In this document: in pieces, positions 42,437 through 54,352 of the stretch | How positions within the stretch are numbered: position 1 is the stretch's first letter | How the letters are laid out: each line of letters opens with the position of its first letter | Assembly (NCBI GenBank): GCA_023053575.1 | Contig: JAKZAP010000004.1 | Coordinates: 1,094,861 to 1,158,860 of the forward strand | Reading direction: 5' to 3' | Source of the DNA: Branchinecta lynchi | Taxonomy: Eukaryota > Arthropoda > Branchiopoda > Anostraca > Branchinectidae | Length of the DNA stretch: 64,000 nucleotides | Program-made: the position numbers and the translations under genes | The notes under the pieces: model-generated | What the model was told of the DNA's origin: nothing | What the model saw: only the letters and a program-made list of their open reading frames with translations | The model's database searches: none

Positions 42437-42787
42437 TGGGGGACGTTTTCGCGTGGATGGCTCTGTTTCTGTCGACCTACCGTCGAGCTCGACGGACATT
42501 TTGGATGCCGTCGATCTTTTTTTTTTTTGTCATTTTTCACGTGTATGGATCAACAGGTGAACGGGCGATCCAGCTCGATGGACGCTTCCCGTTCAACATC
42601 GCTACGAGGGCAGTGTTGAGCTGAACAGGTATATTGTGTGGACCTTCCCGCTCATATGCTCCCATCCAGCTGAATGGACATTTTAGCGTGGATGGACGGA
42701 GCCCACCGGAGCCCCACTTTCTCAATTTCGCGTGGACGGGATCACCCGTTCAGCTCTACAGCCAACCACGCGAAAACGTCCCCTGAC
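42437..42787. mobile_element. MITE with GGGGACGTTTTCGCGTGG ends
   Basis: An 18-bp perfect inverted terminus (GGGGACGTTTTCGCGTGG / CCACGCGAAAACGTCCCC) encloses about 315 bp with several CAGCTC.A.GGACG-type inner repeats. No transposase. Confidence 0.7.
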
Positions 42788-43181
42788 CCCCAGTAATGCA
42801 GCATTTACAAGTACAGGAAAACTTGAACAGAATCGAATCTTGGTGACAGGATTATGTTTACATGCAGAGGGGAAAAATAAATTCTTCGAACCAGAAAATC
42901 TGACAAAAATAAATTCACTTGTCCACTGATATCATTTATGATATTAGTACTGATGATTGCTGCTCTTAAAAGCTAGCTAGACTTTTTTTAGTACTTTTTT
43001 CCAGCGCCGCCGACAAGATTCCTTTCAAGTAGACCGGAATTCCTTTCATCATGGAAGGATTCTGGTCCCGCTAGACTTTTTTCTTCTCGTCTTCACGAAC
43101 GGAATCCTTTCGAGTCGACCGGAAATCCTTTCTACTCGACGGGATTTCTTGTCCGTGTAAACGCTACGTAAGGCCAAAGTG

Positions 43182-43385
43182 TCAATCTTCCACCAGGTAT
43201 TCTAGCCCCGAAGGTATAAAAGAAACATAAAAGCGGAGCAGATCATCTTCAGGGAACCTATTTTTAGCAAGTAATTTCAGCATATGAAGGCTGCTTTGTC
43301 CCGCTTCACCATTCTTTGTTTGGGGTTCCCATTTTAAATCATTTGCTATAATTAAACCGAGGGCTCTTATTTTATTTAGACGCAA
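43182..43385 (-). pseudogene. LINE reverse transcriptase fragment
   Basis: ALGLIIANDLKWEPQT followed by LLRFYVSFIPSGLEYLVEDW-like sequence is the region after the catalytic YADD in non-LTR reverse transcriptases ('LG..I..DLKW', then '...Y...I.P.LEY'). It is truncated at both ends, with no other domain next to it. Confidence 0.6.
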
Positions 43386-43621
43386 AGTATCTAGTGTAGG
43401 AAGTTCAAAAAAACGGCTCTTCTTTCAGGAATAAATTGCTAGACTTGCAGACTTCTTTTCATTCACAACCATGTCTGAATTTAAAGCTTCGGCTTATATT
43501 TATGAAATTAAATTGGCCGCTGCACTGCTTTGTCCTTTCCCACATACCTCAATAAGAGACAGATCACCGACGTATTTCCATCTTTCTGGTCGATCGGAAG
43601 CTGTATTGTTAATTCTTACAA

Positions 43622-44747
43622 GAACAAGACCAAAGGTTTCGATGGGATCTCACAAATTCAATATCTGATCCAGACAACTGGGTCTTGTCTTAGCCAGATC
43701 CAGTCATCGCCAGACTCCTTGAACAATTTTACAATTAAAATTCAGAAACAGATTAAGGCCAAATAGCTAATCATCTGAGAAAACCAAGTTCAGATATGGA
43801 TTCAGCATGTGTGTTTACCTCTATAAGTCATATCTGTTTTGACGAAAACTTCCTGCCACTTCTGCCAATTTCCTGGTTTCTGCCGAACTCCAGAACTACT
43901 TGTCCGGCGAAAAAAGAAAGCTCAAAAACGAACTCAGGGTATTTTCTTTCCCCAATAATGAACATCTAATCAACTTCAAATAAAAATTTAACTTATAACA
44001 AGTTTTCCGGCTCCAGCCGGATTCCGGTCGAACTAAATTTCCGGGTAAAATATCATTGTCAAACACGGATTCAGCATCTCCTCTTACCCTTAAATCGGTT
44101 ATCTAATCAACTAGAAATAAAACTTATCTTCTAACAATTTTCCGGTTTTGGCCGGATTCGGAGGGAACTACACGTCCAGGTAGAAAATTGGTTCACATAA
44201 GTGTTCAGCATGTCTTCTTGCCCTAAATCGAACATCTAATCAACTCCAAATAAAACTTTTAATTTTAACAAACTTTCCGATTTGGGCCGGATTCCGGGCG
44301 AACTACTTGTCCGTCGAGAAAATGGTTTTCACCATCGTCCTCAGCATGTCTTCTTACCTCTAAATCGAACATTTAATCAACTTCAAATAAAACTTTTAAT
44401 TTTAACAAAATTTCCGGTTTGGGCCGGGTTCCGGGCGAACTACCTGTATGATGGAAAAATAGTTTTCACCGTCGTGTTCAGCATGTCTTCTTACCTCATA
44501 ATCGACTATCAAATTAGCTGTTTCAAAATATTTTGTTTGCCCCTTAATTTGAACCCCCACCCCTAAATGTAGGGCTACAAAGCCCATCTACGAACTTGAC
44601 TGGTCCGATGACCCAACGAATCCTCACACCAAGTTTCATCAAAATAGCTCATTCCCTTCGAGAGTTATCGTGCTTACAGACGGACAGACGGACAACTTTT
44701 GCGATGTCATAGATTTCCCTCCACTTACGTTTTGGGATCCCAAAAAG
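43622..44747 (+). mobile_element. Satellite-bearing element P4
   Basis: Begins AGAACAAGACCAAAGGTTTC and ends TTTTGGGATCCCAAAAAG. About five monomers with CCGGATTCCGG occur between 43860 and 44480, and a short ACGGAC tract at 44679-44694. It is flanked on the right by a LINE relic. Confidence 0.7.
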
Positions 44748-44756
44748 TAGCGGAGC

Positions 44757-44815
44757 TAAAATTGTTCCCTGTGGCCTACCGCAAAAACCACAACAAAGTA
44801 TTATTATATTTTTAG
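44757..44815 (-). pseudogene. LINE reverse transcriptase relic (PQG motif)
   Basis: The minus strand reads RPQGTILAPLL, the 'G.PQG..L.PLLF' motif of non-LTR reverse transcriptases. It may belong to the same insertion as 43182-43385, interrupted by P4. Confidence 0.55.
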
Positions 44816-45065
44816 AATTTTTTATTTCAGAAAAAAACTACCTATCACTAAAAAATCCTAGAATAATTTTTACAATACTGGGATTAACAAATTGAGTTGA
44901 GGGGGCAGTAATGTGACTAGAATCATTTGTTCTCTGTTACAGTGGATTGTAAATCACACAACACTATAAGAGAACTAGGATGTCTCTGCGAGTTAATAAT
45001 ATGCCTCTGCCAGAGACGTCTACCTAGACGCTCCCTTATCCGCTTCCCAGTGCATTGTATTATGA

Positions 45066-45112
45066 GTTCCGCAAGGGACGGTACTAGGTCTTTGCTGTTT
45101 CTCGTGACAAGA
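45066..45112 (+). pseudogene. Second LINE reverse transcriptase relic
   Basis: The plus strand reads VPQGTVLG then, after a one-base loss, LLFLV: the same PQG motif, frameshifted. Confidence 0.5.
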
Positions 45113-45119
45113 ATATTGC

Positions 45120-46500
45120 CAGCAGCGTCGCTACTATCATTTCCGATATTTGTGAAGAAGGGGTAAATGACAAGATGGCCGTAAATTCAAACGTTCTTGG
45201 GATTGATTATAATGTCAGCATCATCCATCAATTCAACGATACGATGGGCCTCGATGTGTCTTTTGTGGGTCCTGCCCCCACATCCTACCGATTCAGGGGC
45301 AACTGGGCCCAGATTGCCTGGTGAGTTTGGGTTCATGGCTTGGCATCGATTAGAGTATGACAACAGCACTTAGTTTATTTACAGACTTGGAGGGTCTAGA
45401 AGCACCCTCTGGACATTTCACCCTTCCCGGATCGTGGGCAACGGGGCCCACATTGACCAGTAACTTCGATTTCGTAACTTTAACGATTTTGGTTATAAAA
45501 AATATCATGACCAGTTAGCTGGTGCTGGTTACCGATCGACGGGGCGCGAAGACCTACCCTCCATTTGGTTCGCTGGTAATTGGGCCCAAGGTGCCCTTTC
45601 ACTAAATCTATCTGCGCTAGTTGTTTTGGTGATAGTGAGATGAAGCTAACATACTGGCTCCTGTTCAAGTTATGTGCGTAAGGATGTATTTACCTTAATT
45701 TAATATTTCAAAACTGAACTTGCCATGGTTGAAAAGTGAAAAAAACAAACAAGCCAAACAAAAGAAGTCCAAACAAAAGATAAAAGACCTACCATGTTTT
45801 CAAACACTTTGAAGCTTTTCATGTCCTCATTAGTGACAGGGTTGTCGGCGGACCTTGGATTCGAGCTTCCGGGCTCCCGCGAAGTTTGCGTTGCTTGACT
45901 GGCAAAACTCGGCTAGGCAGAAAAAGCTCTAAGAATTCAAAGGTACAAAATGAAACAAGGGCAAAAGGCTGGTATTTCAGAAGCTTATGATTCCATTAGC
46001 GAGCTAGGGAAAATATGAAAGGCAGAATAAACAAAATGTACCCTTTAAGATAGACACAAAATATGACCAGCTCCAGCAACCTACCCCGCCCCAATCAACC
46101 TTTTAGCCGAAAAGGGCTGGGATGTGACGACCTAGTTACCCATCACTTATTCACTTAAATTGGATTGAAGACCCGCTGAAACTGCGTCACTTCATTATTT
46201 CGCTATTCACGAATAATCGAATTTCAAATAGTGGAATTTCCAGTGATTTGTAGTACCTCTATGCGCTTGTTTTATTCTTGTATGCCTTACGGCATAGATT
46301 TATGATTTTTTTTTGTTCAGGCACCAAGCAATCTTCGCCAATCTCACATGTACCCACTGATCTCGCACGTTTGTGTTGAAATTAAAATTTTACTCGCCAC
46401 AGTAGACTTTACGTTGTGGGGACGGCCGCAGATATTCTGCATGAGCGTCATAACCAGAGCACATAGTGAAAAATAAAAAAAAATCCCTTATGCAGAATCC
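45120..46500. other. Gene-free stretch
   Basis: No gene recognised. 46180-46250 is inverse to 5375-5470. Confidence 0.4.
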
Positions 46501-46512
46501 GAATAATTCATT

Positions 46513-48060
46513 GTACCAAGAACAAATAAGAGCAAGAACTGCTGTCTCCCTATATCTGTCACACAACCAAGCTGAGACGAGTCGACTCCCGACGCAAACG
46601 AGCGGAGGTGGATCTTACCCGGGACATCAAAAGTCGTTACCTCTACAGAGAAGGTGTAACGCAGTAAACCACTGAGGAAGAAAAATCGAATGGAGGCAGC
46701 AGTGATAAGCCTGTTCACACTGGGCTGGGCGGGCGCTGAAACAGCGGTTGCCGGCTCATTGATTCAGACAAGCTTTCGGGGGTTGACAAGAAAATTCCTA
46801 AGAATATCAAAATATACAGAAACTGCTATTTGGTGCAAAGCAGATTTTACAAGTGCGTCAAATTTAGTTAAAAGTACGACAAACTGTATATATATCTTAA
46901 TGAAAAACCCAAAGGCCGTATACAGGTAACGTAAGATATATGGTAACGTAAATTGTATCTTTTCGGGGTCAATTCAATTAAGTGGTGTCAATATCCAGAA
47001 CAAGAAGAGATAAATTTCATTCCAGGTATTTGCTCTCATATGAGAATATCAGATGAAAACAGGCAGATTCTTTAAAAAAAAAAGGTCGTGTTTCAGGTTT
47101 AATAGGCTAAGTGGAAATGAACAAATATTACGCAGATGGAATAGGCTTCTACTCTGACAAACTAACCAGAAACAATTTTGAATTAATTTTAAAAAAAACT
47201 AGGACTTCTATGTGGGTCCTAGAAAAACTAGAACCCATGTTGCAAGGCCTAAGTACGAAAACCAAAGACTTTCTTTAATGGGAAAATACACCGTTGACAT
47301 CGAATTATTTGTAAGTAGTGAACTAAAAGACAAACGAGATAGACCAAGTTGAGGTGAACTTTCGTCTTTCAATAAACTACTGAATCGAAATCTAACTCAC
47401 TAAATCGAAATGCATACAATTATACATTTCGGAAAAAAAGAAGAAAAAACACAAAATATACACTCACCTACTGATATTATTTTGACTATTCCATGCTATT
47501 CTACCATTTCGGTAATTTCAGTAATCCTCGAAAGCCTTAATTACGTTACTCTTAGTTTACACTCGTCTGACAAAGTTAATACTACAGATGTCTACAGATG
47601 TTGAAACTCAATGGGTCATGACTTCAGTGAGTGTGCTTCAAATCCCGGTTTGCATTGTATGGTTCTCCCGAGAGACATAAAAAGGAATGTCACAAGGGAT
47701 TTCAATCTTCATAGGTATGGTCATGGTGTAACAAAAGCGATTATGAATGACCATCGTCAAGTTCGCTTTTTGTTTTTCGCATCACTAATATTCACTAATC
47801 CGACGCCAGCGTCTACTCAAACAAAATCAACGCTGTTTCCTTCCCGTGTGAACAGGCCAGAACATCCGCCTCGCTAGTGGCTACGTTGTTTTCTTCGTAA
47901 ATGACTTCAAGTGTGTAACGGCGGAGAGTCGGAGACCAACGAGTATACACGGGCGACCAAGAAATGGGTCCACCTCCGCTCATTGATGTCGGAACATTTT
48001 TAGTCGGTGGATGGACGAGAGACCATTGTTCTTACTCGTTATTTGTTCTTGATTGTACTT
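46513..48060. mobile_element. TIR element family G, ~1.5 kb
   Basis: GTACCAAGAACAAATAAGAG at the left is mirrored by TTATTTGTTCTTGATTGTAC at the right; inner CGGAGGTGGA and TCCACCTCCG also face one another. No transposase frame is recognisable. A frame at 47611-47877 is open but unrecognised. Confidence 0.45.
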
Positions 48061-48321
48061 AAGTAAATGACACACACAAGTAGTATAAGATCGTCGCTCC
48101 CACTCCACCCTCCCCCCAATTTCAAAACCCCATTTTAACATCAGTTTCTTAAATTTTAACATCCGTTTTACCAAATTATCCCCCTTTTTAAGAACATTTT
48201 TATTTTCTTACTTCCAAAATAAAGGATACAAGAAATGAGAATATTACCCTTTACTACATATAAAATACTACAATATACTACTACTTCTTTTTTTTTACAT
48301 TTTTCATTTTTTGTTCAAATA

Positions 48322-48630
48322 CTACTGAGTAAACAGTTCTAAATCCACATATGTTTCTTTGTTCTTGTTTTCGCGTACAATCGGTTGCAAAACTAGATTT
48401 TTCTTTAAAAGTAATTCGTTAGCAATGGCATTTTATTTCTGAGTTATAAACAAATCACAGGGTTTGTCATTATGATTAATGACTACAACCAACTTATCAC
48501 CATATTTTGTCTTAGCAATTCTCATTTTAACAATAGTATATTTCAATCCTAGAACTAGTTCTTCTTTCCTGATTGTCTCATTGTATTTATTCATTCTGAT
48601 TGTATTCAAGACTTCCTTTGTGGACTCCAT
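48322..48630 (-). pseudogene. 102-aa orphan gene, copy 2, nonsense mutation
   Basis: Homologue of 5782-6090. The start context (CTAATAAATG) and most residues are kept, but a stop replaces Tyr after ITQK (48433-48435). The downstream ~35 codons remain readable to a TAG at 48322. Several substitutions (KEELVLGLKYTIVK) separate it from copy 1. Confidence 0.75.
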
Positions 48631-48667
48631 TTATTAGGGGATGATTTTATTAAATAAAAATCCAGAC

Positions 48668-50224
48668 TCACAAACTCACATACATATTTTTATTGATAAT
48701 ATCTAATGTAGCTTTTCTTTCATAATATATAACACAGTAAACATTATATGGTACGGGTTGATTATCTTTCAACGTTAAACTTATTTCAATATCAGCAGTT
48801 GTTCCATTATAAATATTTGACTCGTGTTTAGAAACATCGTTTCAGAATAGTGGGTATACTTCTTTAAATTCTTCTATACTAACAACACTACCAGTATCAA
48901 ATGCTAATTGTTTATAACCCAAATGTATGAACCTATTGTAAAGATTTGAGTATTTACATTTATCATCGCTAAAATCACATTTAAGTGGTTCTTCAGGATA
49001 TTTATCCCCATTAATTCTAAGTTCTATGTCTGTTAAATTCATATGATCAAACACCATATTATTCATTAATTGATTGTTATGCTTTTCATTTTTCTGTAGC
49101 ATCACAACTACTTTTGTTGGATTGTTTCTCTCAGAAATAACTTTCCAAGTGTGCTCCTTATTCTGACTAACATCACTTTTATAACTATTACATGCTTCCC
49201 ACATCAGATTATGCCTTTTATCCTTAGCAAGACCCTTTTCTAAGTTACTCATCATTTCAATACTAGGAGCTACAATAGGGATCTTCCAGGATAAATACTC
49301 GATGACTACTTTGAAATTAGTATTTCCATTTCTTATAATCATGTTGTTATCATCATTTCTTCTTAGAAATATTTTATGCGATGCACCTCTGAAGAATCGT
49401 TTGTTTCCTTTCAAAAATCCAAACAGTTCTGATAATGGTAAATACATATTTACTAATTTACTGCTCTTTGTTCTGTTATATCTTTTTTCAAATCCTTTAT
49501 TATAATTATCATTATTGGTCAACCTGACTGTTCCAGCCCCTGCAGTAAACGAAGCAATTACAGGATTGATTTCTTTCCCTTGATTATAATCTTTATACCA
49601 GAAATGATTTCTTGCAGCACTTCTAGAATAATCATCAGAGTATTCAATCAACTTTGTAACGGTAGTTGTAATACCAACATGATTAATTTTTTCAACCGAT
49701 TCATCGTTTATTATATACTCAGCGGTACTGAATAAATTAAATCCATTATTCGTTAAAGTAGCAACTTCGTAGATAAATATTCTTTGAGCCCAAGCTGACT
49801 TTGAAACATTTATTCAAACAATGTTTACACGGATACATCAGCTCTGATTTTTCATCAGCGATATTTCGGCCCTTCTTGGCAAGGGTCCTCGTCAGGCAGC
49901 CTGACGAGGACCCTTGCCAAGAAGGGCCGAAATATCGCTGATGAAAAATCAGAGCTGATGTATCCGTGTAAACATTGTTTGAATAAAGTAGCAACATCGG
50001 TTGCAGCTATAGGAGTCCCATCTTCGTTTACTATTCTGACACTGACATCAAGATAACTTTCACTTGGATAAAACCAAGAATCTAATTTCTTTGTTACGAA
50101 TTCAAACTCTGATTTATTAGATACATTCTCGAATTTCTTTAAATTCATATTTAACCACTGTTTCATCCACAAGCGGTTCATCAAAAATGTTCCATTGCGG
50201 ACTGATAACTTTATTTACTGCCAT
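48668..50224 (-). pseudogene. Major capsid protein gene, copy 2, disrupted
   Basis: The start in TATATAAATG at 50224 opens the same N-terminus as copy 1. Three lesions follow. An 11-bp deletion at about 50130 between GAA repeats shifts the frame. A 222-bp foldback MITE (49766-49987) interrupts the codons after IATL. Near the C-terminus a 5-bp segment is replaced by its reverse complement (GTTTC to GAAAC on the coding strand, about 48842-48846), creating TGA. The middle part (48842-49651) is still an open 269-codon frame very similar to copy 1; the Gly/Ala loop is shorter. Non-functional. Confidence 0.85.
49766..49987. mobile_element. Foldback MITE family F with perfect 89-bp arms
   Basis: Arms 49809-49897 and 49899-49987 are perfect reverse complements separated by one base. 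The element begins TTCGTAGATAAATATTC with GAGCCCAAGCTGACTTTGAA before the left arm. GTAGCAAC occurs on both sides (49758-49765, 49988-49995), and comparison with copy 1 proves an insertion with an 8-bp duplication, typical of hAT-type elements. Confidence 0.9.
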
Positions 50225-50254
50225 TTATATAAGAAAGAAATTATTAAATAAAAC

Positions 50255-50611
50255 TTATTTCAGAATCTTTAATCCTTTGCCAGTCATTAACGTTTTGATC
50301 AAGTCCTGACTTCTTTGGTTTAAAATCCTTTTATTTGTACCGATAAGATCCTTCATCGATTTTTTGTTTCCAATTACATCAATGAGTTCCTTCTTGTTTA
50401 CATCGATCAGATCTTTCCCATATTCTATTGCTCTGTTTTTCAACAACTCAAATCTCGGTTTAATAATATTATTATAAATTGACATAGCCCCATCTTTTAT
50501 TTGTTTTGCTGACGTTTGAAATAACTGGGTATTAACAATGTTTTTGAATACACTACCGATTCCACTTCCATACTGCCTTTTATAAAGTAATCGCTTATTA
50601 TTAATCAACAT
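50255..50611 (-). CDS. Small basic virion-type protein, copy 2
   Basis: This 118-aa frame is intact and nearly identical to 7517-7873 (changes such as KKQYGSG to KRQYGSG and N to D in the middle). It carries the YGSGIGSVFKNIV block near the start and a lysine-rich helical remainder. The start is in CCTATAAATG. It lies between the disrupted major capsid and penton genes, so its open frame probably reflects chance survival rather than use. Confidence 0.65.
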   Translation of the reverse strand: MLINNKRLLYKRQYGSGIGSVFKNIVNTQLFQTSAKQIKDGAMSIYNNIIKPRFELLKNRAIEYGKDLIDVNKKELIDVIGNKKSMKDLIGTNKRILNQRSQDLIKTLMTGKGLKILK

Positions 50612-50643
50612 TTATAGGTAAATAATTTTATTTCACTAATCCT

Positions 50644-51302
50644 TTAAGCTTTTCTTAAATGCAGCACGTAACCAACGTTATCACTATTCAAATCGATAGG
50701 TCTTCCCAACTGATCAGTAATTGTCATTCTCAAGGAGTAAATAAAGTCTTTTGTATTAATAGGAAGGTAGATTAATTGTCTAGGATTCTCAACAATTTGA
50801 CAACCCGGTTCTGTATTAGGAACAAATGTCCAAATGACATCTGATTTACTTTTGTTTACGATAGAACTGTTTACAAGAGAGCAGTAAATTTGAATTTTAT
50901 CAACGCTTCTTGTTATATTCGGAAGCTTTGTACCTTCATTGATTTTCTTAGATATCTCACTATCCTTCTCAAATCCTAAAATCTGACACAAGTCACTATT
51001 AAATCTAAGCACATATTTTTCTTGTAATAGTATGACAAATCTCATAGATGCTGGATTGGATGAAATTACAATAGGACATTTATCTTTTGGGGTATCAAAA
51101 TACTGGCACAAAAAATAATTCAAACAATCATCGTTATACATCCCATTAGGAATAGTAACATTCATCCATCCCCCCTCTTCGTCTTTCCTGTATTGAAATG
51201 TATTATTTCCAAATTTATCACTTATATTATGCCACGAATACCACAAAGTACACTGATTCAAACCTATTTCATAATCCCAATTACGATTCAATTCGATTGG
51301 TT
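50644..51302 (-). pseudogene. Penton-like gene, copy 2, downstream part
   Basis: Contains NWDYEIGLNQCTLWYSWHNI through HLRKA of the minor capsid protein, with a 12-bp in-frame deletion relative to copy 1 (DNNATE replaced by EGG). It is separated from its first ~20 codons by the LTR retrotransposon; the break lies after the GGTT target site at 51299-51302. Confidence 0.88.
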
Positions 51303-51908
51303 ATGATAAACATAAAAAGTGTGTGTAGAAGGGGTTTAGTTATAGTATTAGCGTGTGGCGTGCGAGCATGGTAATATTGGCGACTGGTTTGTGGTGCGAA
51401 TACACCGTTATACACCGAGTCTTTTCGAAGGCGATACTCAGTTCGTAGGTCAATAACTAAAACACATTTATTAAGGTTCGTACTTACATTGAAGATAGGT
51501 TGGTTAACACTTGTCACTTAATTTGCTCAGAGGTCAACTGAACTGAGGACAGAGCCCAGGTCGAACTCCCAAGTCGAACGGAGCTCCGAGTCGAACTGGC
51601 TTCCGAACTGCGAAGTTGGTCCTTTTAAGCCCTTGGAAATGACTACAGAGTGCTATAACGAATAGTGTTACTGTTCGTACGTCCTAGCAAATCTTTATAC
51701 AGTATGAAAGGGTTGGTGACCAATGGAGTGAGTTTGTCTAGGTTCTTGATGGGGAAAAGAGTTCTTTGATTGGAGAAAAGGAAATAAACTCTTTCGTCGG
51801 AGAAAAGCGTGGGCGTTAGAGCTAGTCGGAAATAGAGAGAGTTGAGGATAGAGCTTGTTGAATAAGCTTAGATCAAGATATATTTGTATACTAGATGTAT
51901 CCTCACAT
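51303..51908 (-). repeat. 3' LTR of the retrotransposon
   Basis: In the element's orientation it starts ATGTGAGGATACATC and ends TGTTTATCAT. It appears essentially identical to the 5' LTR except for a cluster of differences in its last ~45 bp (51303-51345). Confidence 0.9.
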
Positions 51909-53632
51909 TACGCCCTCCCTCTGAAAAAATTCGAGCTCCCGCGAGAAAAATTAGTTTTCACTTAAACTTTAAGCTTTAAGGTATGAAAAACAAATCATTT
52001 ATGATAGCTTGCACTCGGGTTTTTAGTATTTACAGGGATTTAAACTTATTATTAACAATAATTTCTCTATTACTACTGACATGTGAAATTATTTTTTTTT
52101 TCTTCTATTTTTATGTTAGTTAAATTTTTTTCTTGATTTTTTTTGTTTTTGATACACTCACGTTGAATACAACTATCACGTAGATTAATATGAATAACAC
52201 ACAATGAAACATCAGTAGACGACTTCACTGTACAATGTTCCAATCATATTTCACAAATTGTCTTTCTGAACAACTTTATAGCAGTTGCTCGGTAATGCTT
52301 CACTAAAATAAGTGTTTACGGGAATGACCGCTTACCATTTCTCCGGGTCGTAAGTCTGTCACTGTTAGCAATCCCGCAGTATAACTTCACTGAATAGTGT
52401 TCATGTTATTCCTGCTTACACTGCTTGCACTGTTCATGTTAGGGATCACTTCATATCATGCCTGCTTGCACTTCACTGAAATAAGTGTTTCTGTTATGCC
52501 TGATTATACTTCTTAAGATCAGAAGTAACCACTGTTAGCTATAGTGCTAGGCACAGAGCTGTCACACTCGGTTATATCCGTCCATTAACCGTAATGCACA
52601 AAGTTTCAGCCACTGTTCAAAGTTTCAATCACTGTTGTCATATCATCACTATCATCACTCCATGTAGATGGGACTCGTCGAGTTTCTTCATGGTTCTTTG
52701 GCTAAAGTCGAACCGACGTCTTCTTCTTTAATAGGTCGATCAAACGAAGTAATAGTCTGCTGGCTGCTATTAGGTCAGTGGGTTCTCGACCTCATGTCAG
52801 CACATAGACGTGACTGGCGTTCTATGCTCGTTTCCATAAGAAAAGAGTCATTTTGTTTTCTTCTCGTTTTAGGGTTTATTATGTTTTTTTTTCGGTATTT
52901 ACCCTGTTTCTCGTTTCGTTGTTTAGCAGTTTTATTCTGCCGAGAAGAAATTAGTCGCCTTCATTATTCATTTATTATCATTCTTTTCTCAGAATAAAAT
53001 TATTCTTTAGGGGATGGCTTGCGCTTTATTTGCCCTAGCAAGTCATTTTTGCAGAAGAATATACCGGGTACTGAGCTCCTATTCTTATTATTTTCTGGCT
53101 TCCGTGCAAAATTTGGCCAGCCTGGTCTTCTCGTTAGCATTGATTTATTTTGCCCCGTCTCTTCGCGTCTGTGCTCCCCTCAGAAGATTTGATATTATTA
53201 CGAGTTTTATGTCCCTTTGGCTGACGAGGGGTACGATTCTTCGGCAGTCTCTCGTAGTCATTTTTGGGAGTTGATTCGTCTCGTTGCTTATCCGATTTGG
53301 AGCTGGATACTTTTCGTATTGGATTTTTACCTGCATGCTAATATTAGTATTACAGAGTCGTAAGTAAGCTGGAGTACGTAGCCTATACTCATATGTAAAT
53401 TGTGGTCTTTCCACCTATTATTTGTTTCGTCACAGCGCCCATTAGCACTTATTTCCTGATATAGTGTTGCCTCTGGCGCCTTTTGGAACTTTTGAAACTT
53501 CGTTGTGCTCCCCCCTTTTGTTTCTTTGCCATCTTTGTTGTTCCCCTGTTTAGAAGCAATATCTTGGTAGCCGACGGTATTTGGTTTGTTGGGCCGTAGA
53601 GCGGTAGATTTCCCTGAAGGTTAGTTTAACCT

Positions 53633-53663
<31 letters not shown>

Positions 53664-54352
53664 CTTATATTATTCATCCTAGTACAAAATCAAATTTTGT
53701 TTTGAATCGTGCAGTTAGTCAAGGGGACCAACATTGACCGAGCTCACTCGAGGTTTACCGGTGCATGACGTCACTGTACGATATGACTTTGATCCGTAGG
53801 TTACACTGAAGATTCGCTTTTCATACGACCAAGAGAGCGACAGTTCGCGACGCTGCCTCTCACTGGGTTCGCAGAAATTGTGAGAAGTTTAGTGTTTTCT
53901 TTTCAGGATTTTTAATGAATGTTAAAACTTTAGATCATTCCTTCTTTTTAATATTTTCGTTGTTTGCCATTTCTTAAACTTTCTTTGTCGCACCGCTGAA
54001 TTTATTAAATGGTTTAGAAGATTATCGTTATTATTGTCTCTATTTTCTATTCTTTTCGGTGGCAAAATTAGGTGGTATTAGTAATCGCTAATCGGCAGAA
54101 TTCATATTTTACGACACTCGGGTTAGAGTTCTATATTGATCTTTTATTTCCTTCATTTTGGACCTCTTGTTATAAGATAATTTCATCGTCCGTCGTTTAT
54201 CTTCCAGCCCCTCGTTTAATTATACAGTGTATCAGGATTGCTACTCATCTAATTCGGCGGGCTATGGCTTTATTACGTCTCTTTGGCCGAACAAATTTGG
54301 GGCTGATTTTCCGGTCCATTTGACACAGCTTGGATATCTGTCTTTGCTGCAT
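51909..54352. other. Long non-coding region of the retrotransposon
   Basis: About 2.4 kb between the end of pol and the 3' LTR, with a T run at about 53637-53662. No env-like frame or other gene is apparent on either strand. The stretch is T-rich on the plus strand. It may hold regulatory sequence or the remains of a lost third gene. Confidence 0.5.

Noticed and set aside
47611..47877. 88-codon frame with PGLHCMVLPRDIKRN inside a TIR element
   Set aside because: Looks protein-like in part, but I recognise no family and see no transposase motif, so it is not called as a gene.
49855..50184. 109-codon frame running from the MITE into the capsid gene
   Set aside because: Chimeric frame produced by the MITE insertion and 11-bp deletion; covered by the pseudogene entry.
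52668..53274. Possible env-like membrane protein in the retrotransposon 3' region (frames 52668-52997 and 53014-53274)
   Set aside because: These frames are on the strand opposite to gag-pol, are hydrophobic only because of T-rich DNA, and show no signal peptide/TM/furin arrangement.
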